This document shows, piece after piece, positions 26,467-34,509 of a stretch of 64,000 bases of DNA. Origin of the DNA: Clostridiales bacterium (GTDB taxonomy: Bacteria > Bacillota > Clostridia > Saccharofermentanales > Saccharofermentanaceae); NCBI GenBank assembly GCA_017615755.1, contig JAFZZM010000010.1:53205-117204 (forward strand), read 5' to 3'. Position numbers and translations under genes: made by a program. The notes below the pieces were generated by a model that was given only the letters and a program-made list of their open reading frames with translations, did not search any database and was not told where the DNA came from. The first letter of the stretch is position 1. Every line of letters starts with the position of its first letter.

Positions 26467-29142
26467 TCAGATGTTGCCACGTTCGATACCATACTTCGCG
26501 CAAAGCTTAGTGAATTCTTCACTCTGTCCGAAGAACGCAAGAACACTGTCTCTTGTCTGTGTACCCTTACTGATCTCGCCTGCCCAGTAGGTGATCTCAC
26601 TTGCTTCCGGCTCTCTGCCCATGAAGGTCAGATACAGTCTTCTGACGTACTCTTCGTTATTCACTTTCTGGTTCACAAACTCAGCGCCTGTGAAGAACAT
26701 CTTTGCTGCAGAGCATCCTGTCTGCTCGAGGTTAGTGAGAGCTAATGCCCAATACTTCAGTCCGCCTTCTTCCGGTTCTCTTCCGAGACAGCATGTGTAA
26801 AGACGTGTCGCGAATTCCGTTGCTCCCTTGCTTGCCTTTTCTGCCTTGGCACTCGGTGCACCGGAACGTACACCGTAATCGGCACAGAGGTTACACCACT
26901 CCTTGGAATCGATGAAGCCCTTGATGACAGCGGTTCTGTCGCCACCATTCTTCAGTACGCCTACCCAGTACTCTTTACCGGACGCCTCGGAGGCACGGCC
27001 GAAGAATGTCTTATACAATGTCTCAACGAAGTCCTCTACGCTGAGTTTTCTGTTTGTGAATTCCTCACCTGTCAGGAAGAAGATACCGCAGTCACCACCG
27101 GTCTTTCTGCCGTTTGTGATCTCATTTACCCAATAGTTCTTACCACTCTCTTCTGCAGGACGGCCAAGAGCCTCTGTGTAAAGACGCTCAACAAAATCAG
27201 CAACGGTTGCTTCCTTCTCCGGCGCTGTTGTCGGAGTCGGTGTTGGTGTCTCTGTAGGAGTCGGTGTTGCAGTCGGTGTAGGTGTCGCTGTCGGAGTCGG
27301 AGTCGGATCCGTGATGATCAGTTCCGTCTTCACCGGATAACCGAGATAACGGCCAAGCACGATAATGCCTTCCGGATCTACAGACTCATCATCTTTTTTC
27401 TCAAGAGCCTCTTTCAGGTTCTTGATATCCAGAGTCATTCCCTCTTCCTCTTCAATATCTGTGTAGTAATAAAATGATCCATCTTCCGATGTCTTTCTGG
27501 GATAAGAATTTACCAGGTCGATCAATTGCGGGCAAGTGCGGATATCGATCTTTTCAATAGGATTTCCGGCAATATCAAGCTGTGCCAGCTTCTTATTGTT
27601 GGTAAGATCAATCGAAGTCAGTTGCGCGTCAGTTGCATAGATAAGCAGGAGCTCCGGGCATTTGCTGACATCAAGTTTTGTAAGAGGATTCATCATTGCA
27701 TCGATTCCTACAAGATTCGGGTTCTTGCTTGCATCCAGCTCTGTGATCTGGTTGCCGCCGCAGGCAATCAATTCCAGACTCGTATTCGTTGATGTATCCA
27801 GTTTGGTAAGATTGTTATAGCCGATAAAGATATATTGCAGATCCTTAAGACCCTTGATATCCAGTTCATTCAAACCGCATTCATCAGCGTCAATTTCCGT
27901 GAGTTTTGTATTATTGCTTACATCCAAAGACTTGAGAGGGTTCATGGAAATTGTCAGCAGCTGCAGGTCTTTGCAATTCGAAAGATTGATATTCTCGATC
28001 TGATTCATTGCAGCACCAACCTCAATAAGTGAAGTACAACCCGTCAGGTCAAGTTCTTTGAGCTGATTCTCGTGAGCCGACAATGACTGGAGCGAAGAAC
28101 AACCTGTTACATTTAACTTCGTAAGTGCGTTAAAACTTGCATACAGAGACTGCAGGCTTTCCATTCCGGAAACATCCAGAGACGTAAACTTGTTCTCATC
28201 GATATCAAGTAATCTCAAATGCTTCAATCCGGAAAGATCCAAAGAAGAAAGATCGTTTTCATAAGCAATGATAACTTCGATTCTCGGACAGTTATCCATT
28301 TTCAAGGAAGTCAGTCCTAATGCCGGACAATTAACGACTTTAAGATACTCATGATTGCTGACATCCAGTTCCGAGACCTGCGTCTCACCGCAAGAAAGCT
28401 CTTCAAGATACTTCAATTGCGAAACATCCAGTTTGGAGACCGCAGTTCCGTCACAATACAGGCTGCGCAAATACGGAACCTTGCTCAGATCCAGCTCACT
28501 TACATTACTATAACGACAATCAAGAGAACCAAGATTCGGAAGCAGCGAAAGATCAAGTCTCTTCAAGGCGCTCTCAAAAACTGCGAGTTCCTGAATCTTC
28601 GGGCAAGCTGCCAGATCCAGCGTTGTAATGTACGTACCACTGATATCCAACGATTTAAGTTCCGGACACTTTGAGATATCAAGCTTCGAGATCTCACAGT
28701 AATAACACCAAAGTGTTTTCAACTGAGGACAAGCACTCAAATCGAGAGATGTCACCGCAGAATAACCGCAATTCAGAGTTTTCAAAGACGGCATCAAGCT
28801 AAAGTCGATTTCCGCGAGCGGAGTCGACGAACACGACAATGAAGTCATCTTATCGAAATACTGGATTCCCTGCAGTGAATAAATCTCCATGAAATCCACT
28901 GCGATTTCTTCAACATCGTCCCTTTCCTTCTGAGTCAATTTCCCATCACTATTCTGATCAATGGTTTGCGAAACGTACTTTCGAAAACCTTCATCTGGGA
29001 AATTTTTCTCGTCGATGGCTATCGTGGCCTGGTCTCCCGGTTCATCAGCAAGAACCACACCCGCAGCCGATCCGAGTATCGCTCCCGCACCCATGGTCAA
29101 CACAATACCGGTGCCGAGAGCGAAACACTTCAAATTCAACAT
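26467..29142 (-). CDS. Secreted LRR-DUF4214 protein (LRR-G)
   Basis: 891 residues from the ATG at 29142 (the in-frame TTG at 29145 is too near GAGGTG). Longest of the eight paralogues: signal peptide, FPDEGFRKYV, EF-hand-like DQNSDGKLTQKE, about 22 leucine-rich repeats, an extra acidic stretch near residue 600, a Thr-Pro linker, and the four-unit DUF4214 block ending YGIERGNI. First gene of the G-F unit and the upstream end of the seven-gene array. Lys in the loop and a complete D-x-N-x-D-G pattern suggest the EF-hand-like site can bind calcium (inference). Confidence 0.88.
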   Translation of the reverse strand: MLNLKCFALGTGIVLTMGAGAILGSAAGVVLADEPGDQATIAIDEKNFPDEGFRKYVSQTIDQNSDGKLTQKERDDVEEIAVDFMEIYSLQGIQYFDKMTSLSCSSTPLAEIDFSLMPSLKTLNCGYSAVTSLDLSACPQLKTLWCYYCEISKLDISKCPELKSLDISGTYITTLDLAACPKIQELAVFESALKRLDLSLLPNLGSLDCRYSNVSELDLSKVPYLRSLYCDGTAVSKLDVSQLKYLEELSCGETQVSELDVSNHEYLKVVNCPALGLTSLKMDNCPRIEVIIAYENDLSSLDLSGLKHLRLLDIDENKFTSLDVSGMESLQSLYASFNALTKLNVTGCSSLQSLSAHENQLKELDLTGCTSLIEVGAAMNQIENINLSNCKDLQLLTISMNPLKSLDVSNNTKLTEIDADECGLNELDIKGLKDLQYIFIGYNNLTKLDTSTNTSLELIACGGNQITELDASKNPNLVGIDAMMNPLTKLDVSKCPELLLIYATDAQLTSIDLTNNKKLAQLDIAGNPIEKIDIRTCPQLIDLVNSYPRKTSEDGSFYYYTDIEEEEGMTLDIKNLKEALEKKDDESVDPEGIIVLGRYLGYPVKTELIITDPTPTPTATPTPTATPTPTETPTPTPTTAPEKEATVADFVERLYTEALGRPAEESGKNYWVNEITNGRKTGGDCGIFFLTGEEFTNRKLSVEDFVETLYKTFFGRASEASGKEYWVGVLKNGGDRTAVIKGFIDSKEWCNLCADYGVRSGAPSAKAEKASKGATEFATRLYTCCLGREPEEGGLKYWALALTNLEQTGCSAAKMFFTGAEFVNQKVNNEEYVRRLYLTFMGREPEASEITYWAGEISKGTQTRDSVLAFFGQSEEFTKLCAKYGIERGNI

Positions 29143-29254
29143 CAAATCACCTCATTTCTCTCTTGTGACGAGAGAATGAAAGCATGAAAAGATACTGGTC
29201 CGCAACGCCTCATAATAACAATCCCTCAATCACAACTCTTATTCCTTCAATATA

Positions 29255-29283
29255 ATTTTACGAATGAACCCTTACTTAATCAA
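29255..29283 (-). promoter_or_regulatory. Promoter of the LRR G-F unit
   Basis: Minus strand TTGATT (29278-29283), 17 bp, TAAAAT (29255-29260). Same -35 box and spacing as the E-D promoter. Confidence 0.6.
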
Positions 29284-29484
29284 CGGTTTTTGACCTGACC
29301 GAAAGTGACAATTTATTCACTTTTGAAGGACGCATCTACGAAGTTTTGACGCCCCCAACGCAGCAAAATCAGCGCTTTGAAAGAATCTGGTTTTTTATCA
29401 GTTCAAGGTGTCATTTTAGTCACCGAAGGAAAAAGCGGCTGATCCCCACGTAGATTTATCAAAAAACGCCCTCTTTTTCCAGAC

Positions 29485-29519
29485 ATAAAAACGACTCTCT
29501 CCGATGTTGGAGAAAGTCG
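29485..29519 (-). terminator. Terminator-like hairpin beside the 62-bp array
   Basis: Stem CGACTCTCTCC/GGAGAAAGTCG (29492-29502/29509-29519) followed on the minus strand by TTTTTAT. It would end transcripts that cross the 62-bp array from the lipoprotein gene at 30141. The stretch 29284-29484 shows nothing else I can name. Confidence 0.6.
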
Positions 29520-29537
29520 CTTTATGGGTGGCTTTAT

Positions 29538-30118
29538 GGGTGGCTCTTTGTGCCCTCCGGCGGCACCACTTGTGGCACTTTCGGCTAAAGTGCCTCTTTG
29601 GGTGGCTCTAGGCACCCTCGAGTGGCACCGTTTGTGCCACTTTTGCCGTTATTGCCTCTTTGGGTGGCTCTACGCCGCCTCGAGTGGCACCGTTTGCGCC
29701 ACTTTTGATGTCAGTCTCCAATTCTGTCTCTCAAGCCACCCTCCCGGGATACAAGTTTGGATACTTTTGCTAAAAGTCTCCCATCCTGTCTCTCAAACCA
29801 CCCTCCCGGGATACAAGTTTGGATACTTTTGCTAAAAGTCTCCCATCCTGTCTCTCAAACCACCCTCCCGGGATACAAGTTTGGATACTTTTGCTAAAAG
29901 TCTCCCATTCTGTCTCTCAAACCACCCTCCCGGGATACAAGTTTGGATACTTCTGCTAAAAGTCTCCCATCCTGTCTCTCAAGCCACCCTCCTGGGATAC
30001 AGTTTTGGAGACTTTTCGTTCAACCTGCCGCTAAAACCACTCTCTTGATCGACAGCTTCAGCGAATTTCGTAGTTTTTCGCTCATCCTGTCGTTCTAACT
30101 ACCCTCTGCAGAAACAGA
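29538..30118. repeat. 62-bp tandem array with two sequence types in the same phase
   Basis: Unit starts are 29538, 29600 and 29662 (type A, head GGGTGGCTCT), then 29724, 29786, 29848, 29910 and 29972 (type B, head CTGTCTCTCA, core CCCGGGATACAAGTTTGGA). Two decayed units start at 30025 and 30087. The A and B types align along their length (CACCCTC, CTTTTGC in register), and the unit at 29662 has a type A head and a type B tail. The period of 62 is not a multiple of 3 and the array is non-coding. Type B recurs at 63732. Confidence 0.92.
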
Positions 30119-30140
30119 TTGAACGAATCGCGCCGCTCCA

Positions 30141-31334
30141 TCAATCCTGATGCGTATAGTTCCCGTCAAGCCTTCCATACGCAACCACATTACCGGCATT
30201 TCCATCCTTATCGACATCCAGCGCCGCATAGATCTTGTTAATGTCATTTCCGCCGCCATCGAACTCGAACGGAACCTCACCCGACTCGCCCTTCAGCGCG
30301 AAGACAAACACCGAATAAGTATGCGTTCCCCACGGCGGATACGGCCCGACATACTGCGCGCCGCGCTCGCCCCGTCCAAAAGCGCCTTCCGCCAAAGCGG
30401 TTTCTGTCGTAAACACATCCATATGCAACCATTCACCATCGATCATGAAGACCGCGTACCGGCTCGCCCCTTCGACTCGATCCCAGCTCAGATCCGGAGA
30501 AAGATTCTCTCTGAATTTCGTATTCGTGATCTTCGGATCCCAGCGTCCGTCCTTCAGATCCCCCGACTTGACCGCAAAACCTGGAACCTCCGAAAAGGAG
30601 ATGTCACTTATATATGTTATCGATTGCGCCATGAGAATATCCTCAGCAGACGGCGCGGCCGCACAGAAGTCTTCCCACGTTGCAGCCTTCACATCAGGAG
30701 TACCAAGGATCACCCACTTGCCTTCAGCATTTTCCACATTCGTTTTGGATGTTCCGTCCTCATAGACTTCCGCACTATAAACCTTGAAGTCACCAAGATA
30801 CCGCTTTTCCCCGTCGCACTCCAAAATCGCATTCGCAGTGATCTTCAACGTAAGATCCATCTTCGGCGTGCCATCCGCATCCTTGCCGATTGCCGGCCGG
30901 CAGTCCTCTAGGTCATCCTTGAAATGCAGATACATCGATGCTTTCTTCCCGGAATACGACTCATCCAGCCCCGAATACAGCGCACAGGCATCACTGCTCT
31001 CCACATACCACACAGTATTCAAAATCACAAAACTATCTTCCCAGCCCCAGTTCAGGACCTCATAGGACTCAACATCCCACGGCCCGTCCTTCTCCGTCTG
31101 CACATAGGTCACTTTCTTCTCGATCACCTGCGGGATTATACCTTTACTCACATGAACGGTCTCGTTCTCCGTTTTATGCTGCGCCTCGTAAGTCGTCGTA
31201 GTCGTGGTCTCTTCAATCGAAGTCGTCTCCTCCGCCGAAGAAGCCCCCGAAGTTTCATCTTCTTTCTTCTCACATCCCAAAAGCACTGTCCCTGATAACA
31301 TAATTAGCATTGCGAGAATAACCTGTCGTTTCAT
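30141..31334 (-). CDS. Lipoprotein with C-terminal PEBP (YbhB/YbcL-like) domain
   Basis: 397 residues. Lipobox TVLLGC (Cys21), then a Thr/Glu-rich spacer to about 60. The middle part (70-240) is a secreted domain I do not recognise. From about 260 the sequence follows the phosphatidylethanolamine-binding protein fold: NLSPDLSWDRVEGASRYAV, a His in WLHMDVF, and YVGPYPPWGTHTYSVFVFAL, matching the GPxPPxGxHxYxF motif. Bacterial members are small ligand-binding proteins of uncertain role; fusion to a long N-terminal lipoprotein part is unusual. AAGGAGG precedes the ATG. It follows an AraC-type regulator on the same strand. Confidence 0.75.
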   Translation of the reverse strand: MKRQVILAMLIMLSGTVLLGCEKKEDETSGASSAEETTSIEETTTTTTYEAQHKTENETVHVSKGIIPQVIEKKVTYVQTEKDGPWDVESYEVLNWGWEDSFVILNTVWYVESSDACALYSGLDESYSGKKASMYLHFKDDLEDCRPAIGKDADGTPKMDLTLKITANAILECDGEKRYLGDFKVYSAEVYEDGTSKTNVENAEGKWVILGTPDVKAATWEDFCAAAPSAEDILMAQSITYISDISFSEVPGFAVKSGDLKDGRWDPKITNTKFRENLSPDLSWDRVEGASRYAVFMIDGEWLHMDVFTTETALAEGAFGRGERGAQYVGPYPPWGTHTYSVFVFALKGESGEVPFEFDGGGNDINKIYAALDVDKDGNAGNVVAYGRLDGNYTHQD

Positions 31335-31351
31335 TCCGCTTTCCTCCTTTT

Positions 31352-31373
31352 CTGTACTGACTAGAGGGTACAG
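31352..31373. promoter_or_regulatory. Inverted repeat between AraC gene and PEBP lipoprotein
   Basis: CTGTAC/GTACAG arms separated by 10 nt, extended by imperfect TTTT/AAAA pairing. No T tail follows on the minus strand, so it looks more like an operator than a terminator; the adjacent AraC protein could be the ligand (inference). Confidence 0.35.
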
Positions 31374-31421
31374 GAAAAGAAAGCAGGGGCGTTAGAAAAA
31401 TGAGCACAAAAAGAAGGAGAA

Positions 31422-32438
31422 TCAGCGCAGATCCTCCATGTTCTTCTGAAACTCCGTCGGCGTCATGCCGGTATACTTCTTAAACACCTTTGAAAAGTAA
31501 TTGGTATCGCTATAGCCGATCCGCCTGCTGATCTCACTGATCGGAATCGAATCAAAATTGTACTGCAATGCATGTTTCGCCCAATTGATGCGTAAATGCT
31601 CGAGATAGTTCATGCACGACATCCCGACCTCTTTGTTAAACGCATCGTTGAGCTGGTTCTTGTTGACGGAAAACTTGCGAAGGATCCCGGGAAGCGTGAT
31701 CTCATCACTCATATGCAGCCACAGGTAGCTCGCGACCTTCGCCACAAACGGATCTTTGTAGATCTCCACCTGACGGTTATACCTGTACACATCCGCCGTC
31801 GACATAAAAAGGATCGTCATCAGAAAATACCGGATCCGCAAGATCCAAAGATTGTCTTCCTGGTGGTTGATCTCATATGCGATGCTGTCAAACTGTCTTC
31901 CCAGAATATCGAGTTCCTGTTGCATCAGCGAATAGCAGACGAACTTTCGGGCGTAGTCAGTAAAGTGGATAAGCAGAAGCGCATCCTGATATGCCATCTC
32001 GTTCATGAAGCACTCTTCAAACGGGTGACTGCCCATCCGCGCACGATCCCAGCACAAATCTTTCGGGTCCGTCTCCTCACCCGTTTCCCGTATACTTTTA
32101 TCAAGCGCACAGAAGTATTTCTCGTACTTTCCGGAATTGATGGCTTCGATGGTAAACTCGTCTCTTATGATCGTCGGCCGGAAGAAAATAGTCCTCGTCC
32201 GCACCCCTTCTTCGGAGACAACATGAAAGTTTATCCTCTCGTTCAGCATCAATCCCGCCGGCGCCGTAACAGTCCTGTATTCTCCGTCCTCTTCGAAAAC
32301 AAAAGAACCCGCTGTGATCAGCACAAGTTTATACGTGGTCGTGTCGTTGATATGCTCCGAAAAACCGTCATTCTCTTCATAGAAAATGTCCAGCTCACAC
32401 GGCATTCCCGGACGTAAACTCTTCGTAACCAAATCCAT
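31422..32438 (-). CDS. AraC-family transcriptional regulator
   Basis: 338 residues with a cupin-like N-terminal half (about 1-110), a helical middle and a C-terminal double helix-turn-helix at about 235-335: ITLPGILRKFSVNKNQLNDAF then ISEISRRIGYSDTNYFSKVFKKYTGMTPTEF, the classical AraC signature. It likely senses a small molecule through the N-terminal part. The neighbouring PEBP lipoprotein, 87 nt downstream, is a possible target. Ligand unknown. Confidence 0.9.
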   Translation of the reverse strand: MDLVTKSLRPGMPCELDIFYEENDGFSEHINDTTTYKLVLITAGSFVFEEDGEYRTVTAPAGLMLNERINFHVVSEEGVRTRTIFFRPTIIRDEFTIEAINSGKYEKYFCALDKSIRETGEETDPKDLCWDRARMGSHPFEECFMNEMAYQDALLLIHFTDYARKFVCYSLMQQELDILGRQFDSIAYEINHQEDNLWILRIRYFLMTILFMSTADVYRYNRQVEIYKDPFVAKVASYLWLHMSDEITLPGILRKFSVNKNQLNDAFNKEVGMSCMNYLEHLRINWAKHALQYNFDSIPISEISRRIGYSDTNYFSKVFKKYTGMTPTEFQKNMEDLR

Positions 32439-32476
32439 ATACTCCCTCTCCCGTCAGCCAACATCCAAGTTCCATC

Positions 32477-32505
32477 ATTATAGCAAGAAGAATCTCTCAT
32501 TCCAA
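32477..32505 (-). promoter_or_regulatory. Promoter of the AraC-type regulator
   Basis: Minus strand TTGGAA (32500-32505), 17 bp, TATAAT (32477-32482). Confidence 0.65.
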
Positions 32506-32520
32506 GTTAACGCTCACCTT

Positions 32521-32925
32521 CTACAAGATCTCCACACTCCGTATCTCCGAAATAGAAATACTTGCTCCGTCTTTAAAAACCAGGACACGCTCGACCTCAT
32601 CGAATCTCCGGACCACGCCTTCCTTCTCCACATATTTACCTCCGGCCTTTCTTTCATCCGGAACAAAATATGTAACCTTCACACGCGGCTGTTCAGCAAT
32701 CATCTCACGCAGCCTCGCCAGATCCAGGTCCAGTTCGAAAGCCGCGTCCCCATGCAGATTCACTTTCTCATCCGTAAGACGCGCCGTCTCCATGACTGCA
32801 TCTCCATATCCGACCACCGCCGCAAAAGGCGAAAACTGTGCCGCACGATCCCGCAACGGCATCGGCGGAAACTCCGCAAACTGAGGCCGCTTCATATTTC
32901 GAATTTTCTCATACTTATCGCTCAT
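32521..32925 (-). CDS. YolD-like protein
   Basis: 134 residues with the YolD-type N-terminal stretch MKRPQFAEFPPMPLRDRAAQF followed by FAAVVGYGDA and a C-terminal beta-rich half. YolD-like proteins are typically encoded directly beside Y-family polymerases in Bacillota and are thought to serve as accessory subunits. Its ATG overlaps the stop of the polymerase gene by 4 nt (ATGA), so translation is coupled and it shares the SOS-type promoter upstream. Confidence 0.82.
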   Translation of the reverse strand: MSDKYEKIRNMKRPQFAEFPPMPLRDRAAQFSPFAAVVGYGDAVMETARLTDEKVNLHGDAAFELDLDLARLREMIAEQPRVKVTYFVPDERKAGGKYVEKEGVVRRFDEVERVLVFKDGASISISEIRSVEIL

Positions 32926-34439
32926 GCCTTATGCCCACCGATCTGCCCGTTCCTCTGAATCGCCGTGCCCCCCTCACTCAGGTTCTTCGCCTTAATGACC
33001 GCGTTCTTGCCAAACTTATGCTTCAATCCCACCATCGTCTCCTGAAGGATCTTCTCCTTCTCCAGCTTCCGCTCCTCCTGCTGTCTCTCCTCCTCATTCT
33101 TCGGAAGATCGAAAAGACTCATCTGCTGATACATCGTCCGCCCGGCCAGTTCCTCCTTCTGCAGCACATCACACGCCGCAAGGCAGATGTTCCTGGAAAG
33201 AAGTGCAGGATCAAATATCCGATCAAAAAGCTCTGTCACCGCTTCTGTTATCTTCTTACTCGATGAAGTGTGCGTATCAAGATGGATCGTACCGTGCGCA
33301 TGCTTCGGGATCAAACGTCCGTAGCGGTCAGTCACCACTTCTCCTTGATAGGATCCACCGTTAAGGCTCGCCTTATCGTAGCTGATCGTCAGCACCAGCT
33401 GGTTCGTAACCAATCCCTTATCCACAAGATCCAGCGCCATCGTATCCGCCATCTCCCACACGATCAGCCTCGTATGCTCCCGGTCCGTCGCATGCTGCAG
33501 GACCTGTCCGGAACTGATGCTGTTACAGGACGGCGTATATGACTTCACATCGGAAAGTTTCGTCGGCTCGATCCCCCAGGCATGGTCGATCAGAAGCTCG
33601 GTATTCTTTCCGAACAACTGATACAAGAACCGCGTACTGTTTAAATCTGTCGAAAGAAGCGCGATATCCCCCATTGTCCGGATACCGAACTTCTCAAGTT
33701 TCCTGGCAATGCCGTGCCCGACCCGCCAGAAATCCGTCAAAGGCGTATGCGCCCAAAGCACCCGCCTGTATTCTTCTTCGCTGATCGATGCGATCCTGAC
33801 CCCGTCTTTATCTGCCGGGATATGCTTCGCCACAATATCCATCGCCACTTTACAGAGATACATATTCGGCCCGATTCCTGCCGTCGCCGTGATTCCTGTC
33901 GACTTCAGCACATCCTGGATCAGCATCCTCGCAAACTCATGCGCGCCCATCTGATAAAGCAGAAGATACTGCGTCGCATCGATAAACACCTCATCGATCG
34001 AATATGCAAATATATCCTCCGGAGCCACATACTTCAGATAGATTCCATAGATCTTCGCACTGAGATTCATATAATGAGCCATCTGCGGCGGAGCAATCAC
34101 GAAATCGAGTTCCAGATCCGATGACGCCTTCAGCTCTGAATCAAGATAGCTCTTACCCGAAAAGTCCCGGCCACGCAATCGGCTTCGTCTTTCCCGGTTC
34201 ACTTCCTTAACACGCTGCACCACTTCAAAAAGGCGCGCTCGTCCTGGGATCCCGTAACTCTTTAAAGAAGGAGAAACCGCAAGACAGATCGTCTTCTCGG
34301 TACGGCTGCTGTCCGCCACAACAAGATTCGTATTCAACGGATCCAGCCCACGCTCCACACACTCCACAGACGCATAGAACGACTTCAGATCGATCGCCAG
34401 ATAAACCCTGTCTTCTGTTTTCGTCATTCTCTCCGTCAT
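32922..34439 (-). CDS. Y-family translesion DNA polymerase (UmuC/DinB-like)
   Basis: 505 residues. The palm motif YLAIDLKSFYASVECV near the N-terminus gives the first metal-binding Asp and the steric-gate Tyr/Phe pair; YSIDEVFIDATQY (about 145-157) gives the catalytic SxDE. A helix-hairpin-helix (FGIRTMGDIALLS) and little-finger region follow. The C-terminal 70 residues are charged and could hold a clamp-binding site (MSLFDLP resembles a beta-clamp box). Expected to copy damaged templates with mutation. A LexA-type site lies 18 nt before the ATG, so it should be DNA-damage-induced. ATG 34427 is an alternative start. Confidence 0.92.
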   Translation of the reverse strand: MTERMTKTEDRVYLAIDLKSFYASVECVERGLDPLNTNLVVADSSRTEKTICLAVSPSLKSYGIPGRARLFEVVQRVKEVNRERRSRLRGRDFSGKSYLDSELKASSDLELDFVIAPPQMAHYMNLSAKIYGIYLKYVAPEDIFAYSIDEVFIDATQYLLLYQMGAHEFARMLIQDVLKSTGITATAGIGPNMYLCKVAMDIVAKHIPADKDGVRIASISEEEYRRVLWAHTPLTDFWRVGHGIARKLEKFGIRTMGDIALLSTDLNSTRFLYQLFGKNTELLIDHAWGIEPTKLSDVKSYTPSCNSISSGQVLQHATDREHTRLIVWEMADTMALDLVDKGLVTNQLVLTISYDKASLNGGSYQGEVVTDRYGRLIPKHAHGTIHLDTHTSSSKKITEAVTELFDRIFDPALLSRNICLAACDVLQKEELAGRTMYQQMSLFDLPKNEEERQQEERKLEKEKILQETMVGLKHKFGKNAVIKAKNLSEGGTAIQRNGQIGGHKA

Positions 34440-34456
34440 TCTGTACCTCGCAAAGC

Positions 34457-34468
34457 GAACAAGTGTTC
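34457..34468. promoter_or_regulatory. LexA/DinR (SOS) box
   Basis: CGAACAAGTGTTC (34456-34468) fits the Gram-positive SOS consensus CGAACRNRYGTTYG in all but the last base. It lies between a TATAAT (minus strand, 34475-34480 region) and the polymerase start, the right place for LexA repression. Confidence 0.85.
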
Positions 34469-34509
34469 TACTTCATTATAGCACAGTTTTTCCCGTTGTG
34501 GGATAGATT

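Noticed and set aside
11630..29142. Prophage tail-fibre or phycobilisome-linker genes (DUF4214-like units can suggest either)
   Set aside because: Each gene has its own signal peptide and LRR part, and no phage or photosynthesis genes are nearby.
29538..30118. CRISPR array (period of 62 bp)
   Set aside because: Whole units are similar, with no constant repeat of 25-37 bp alternating with unique spacers, and no cas genes are in the window.
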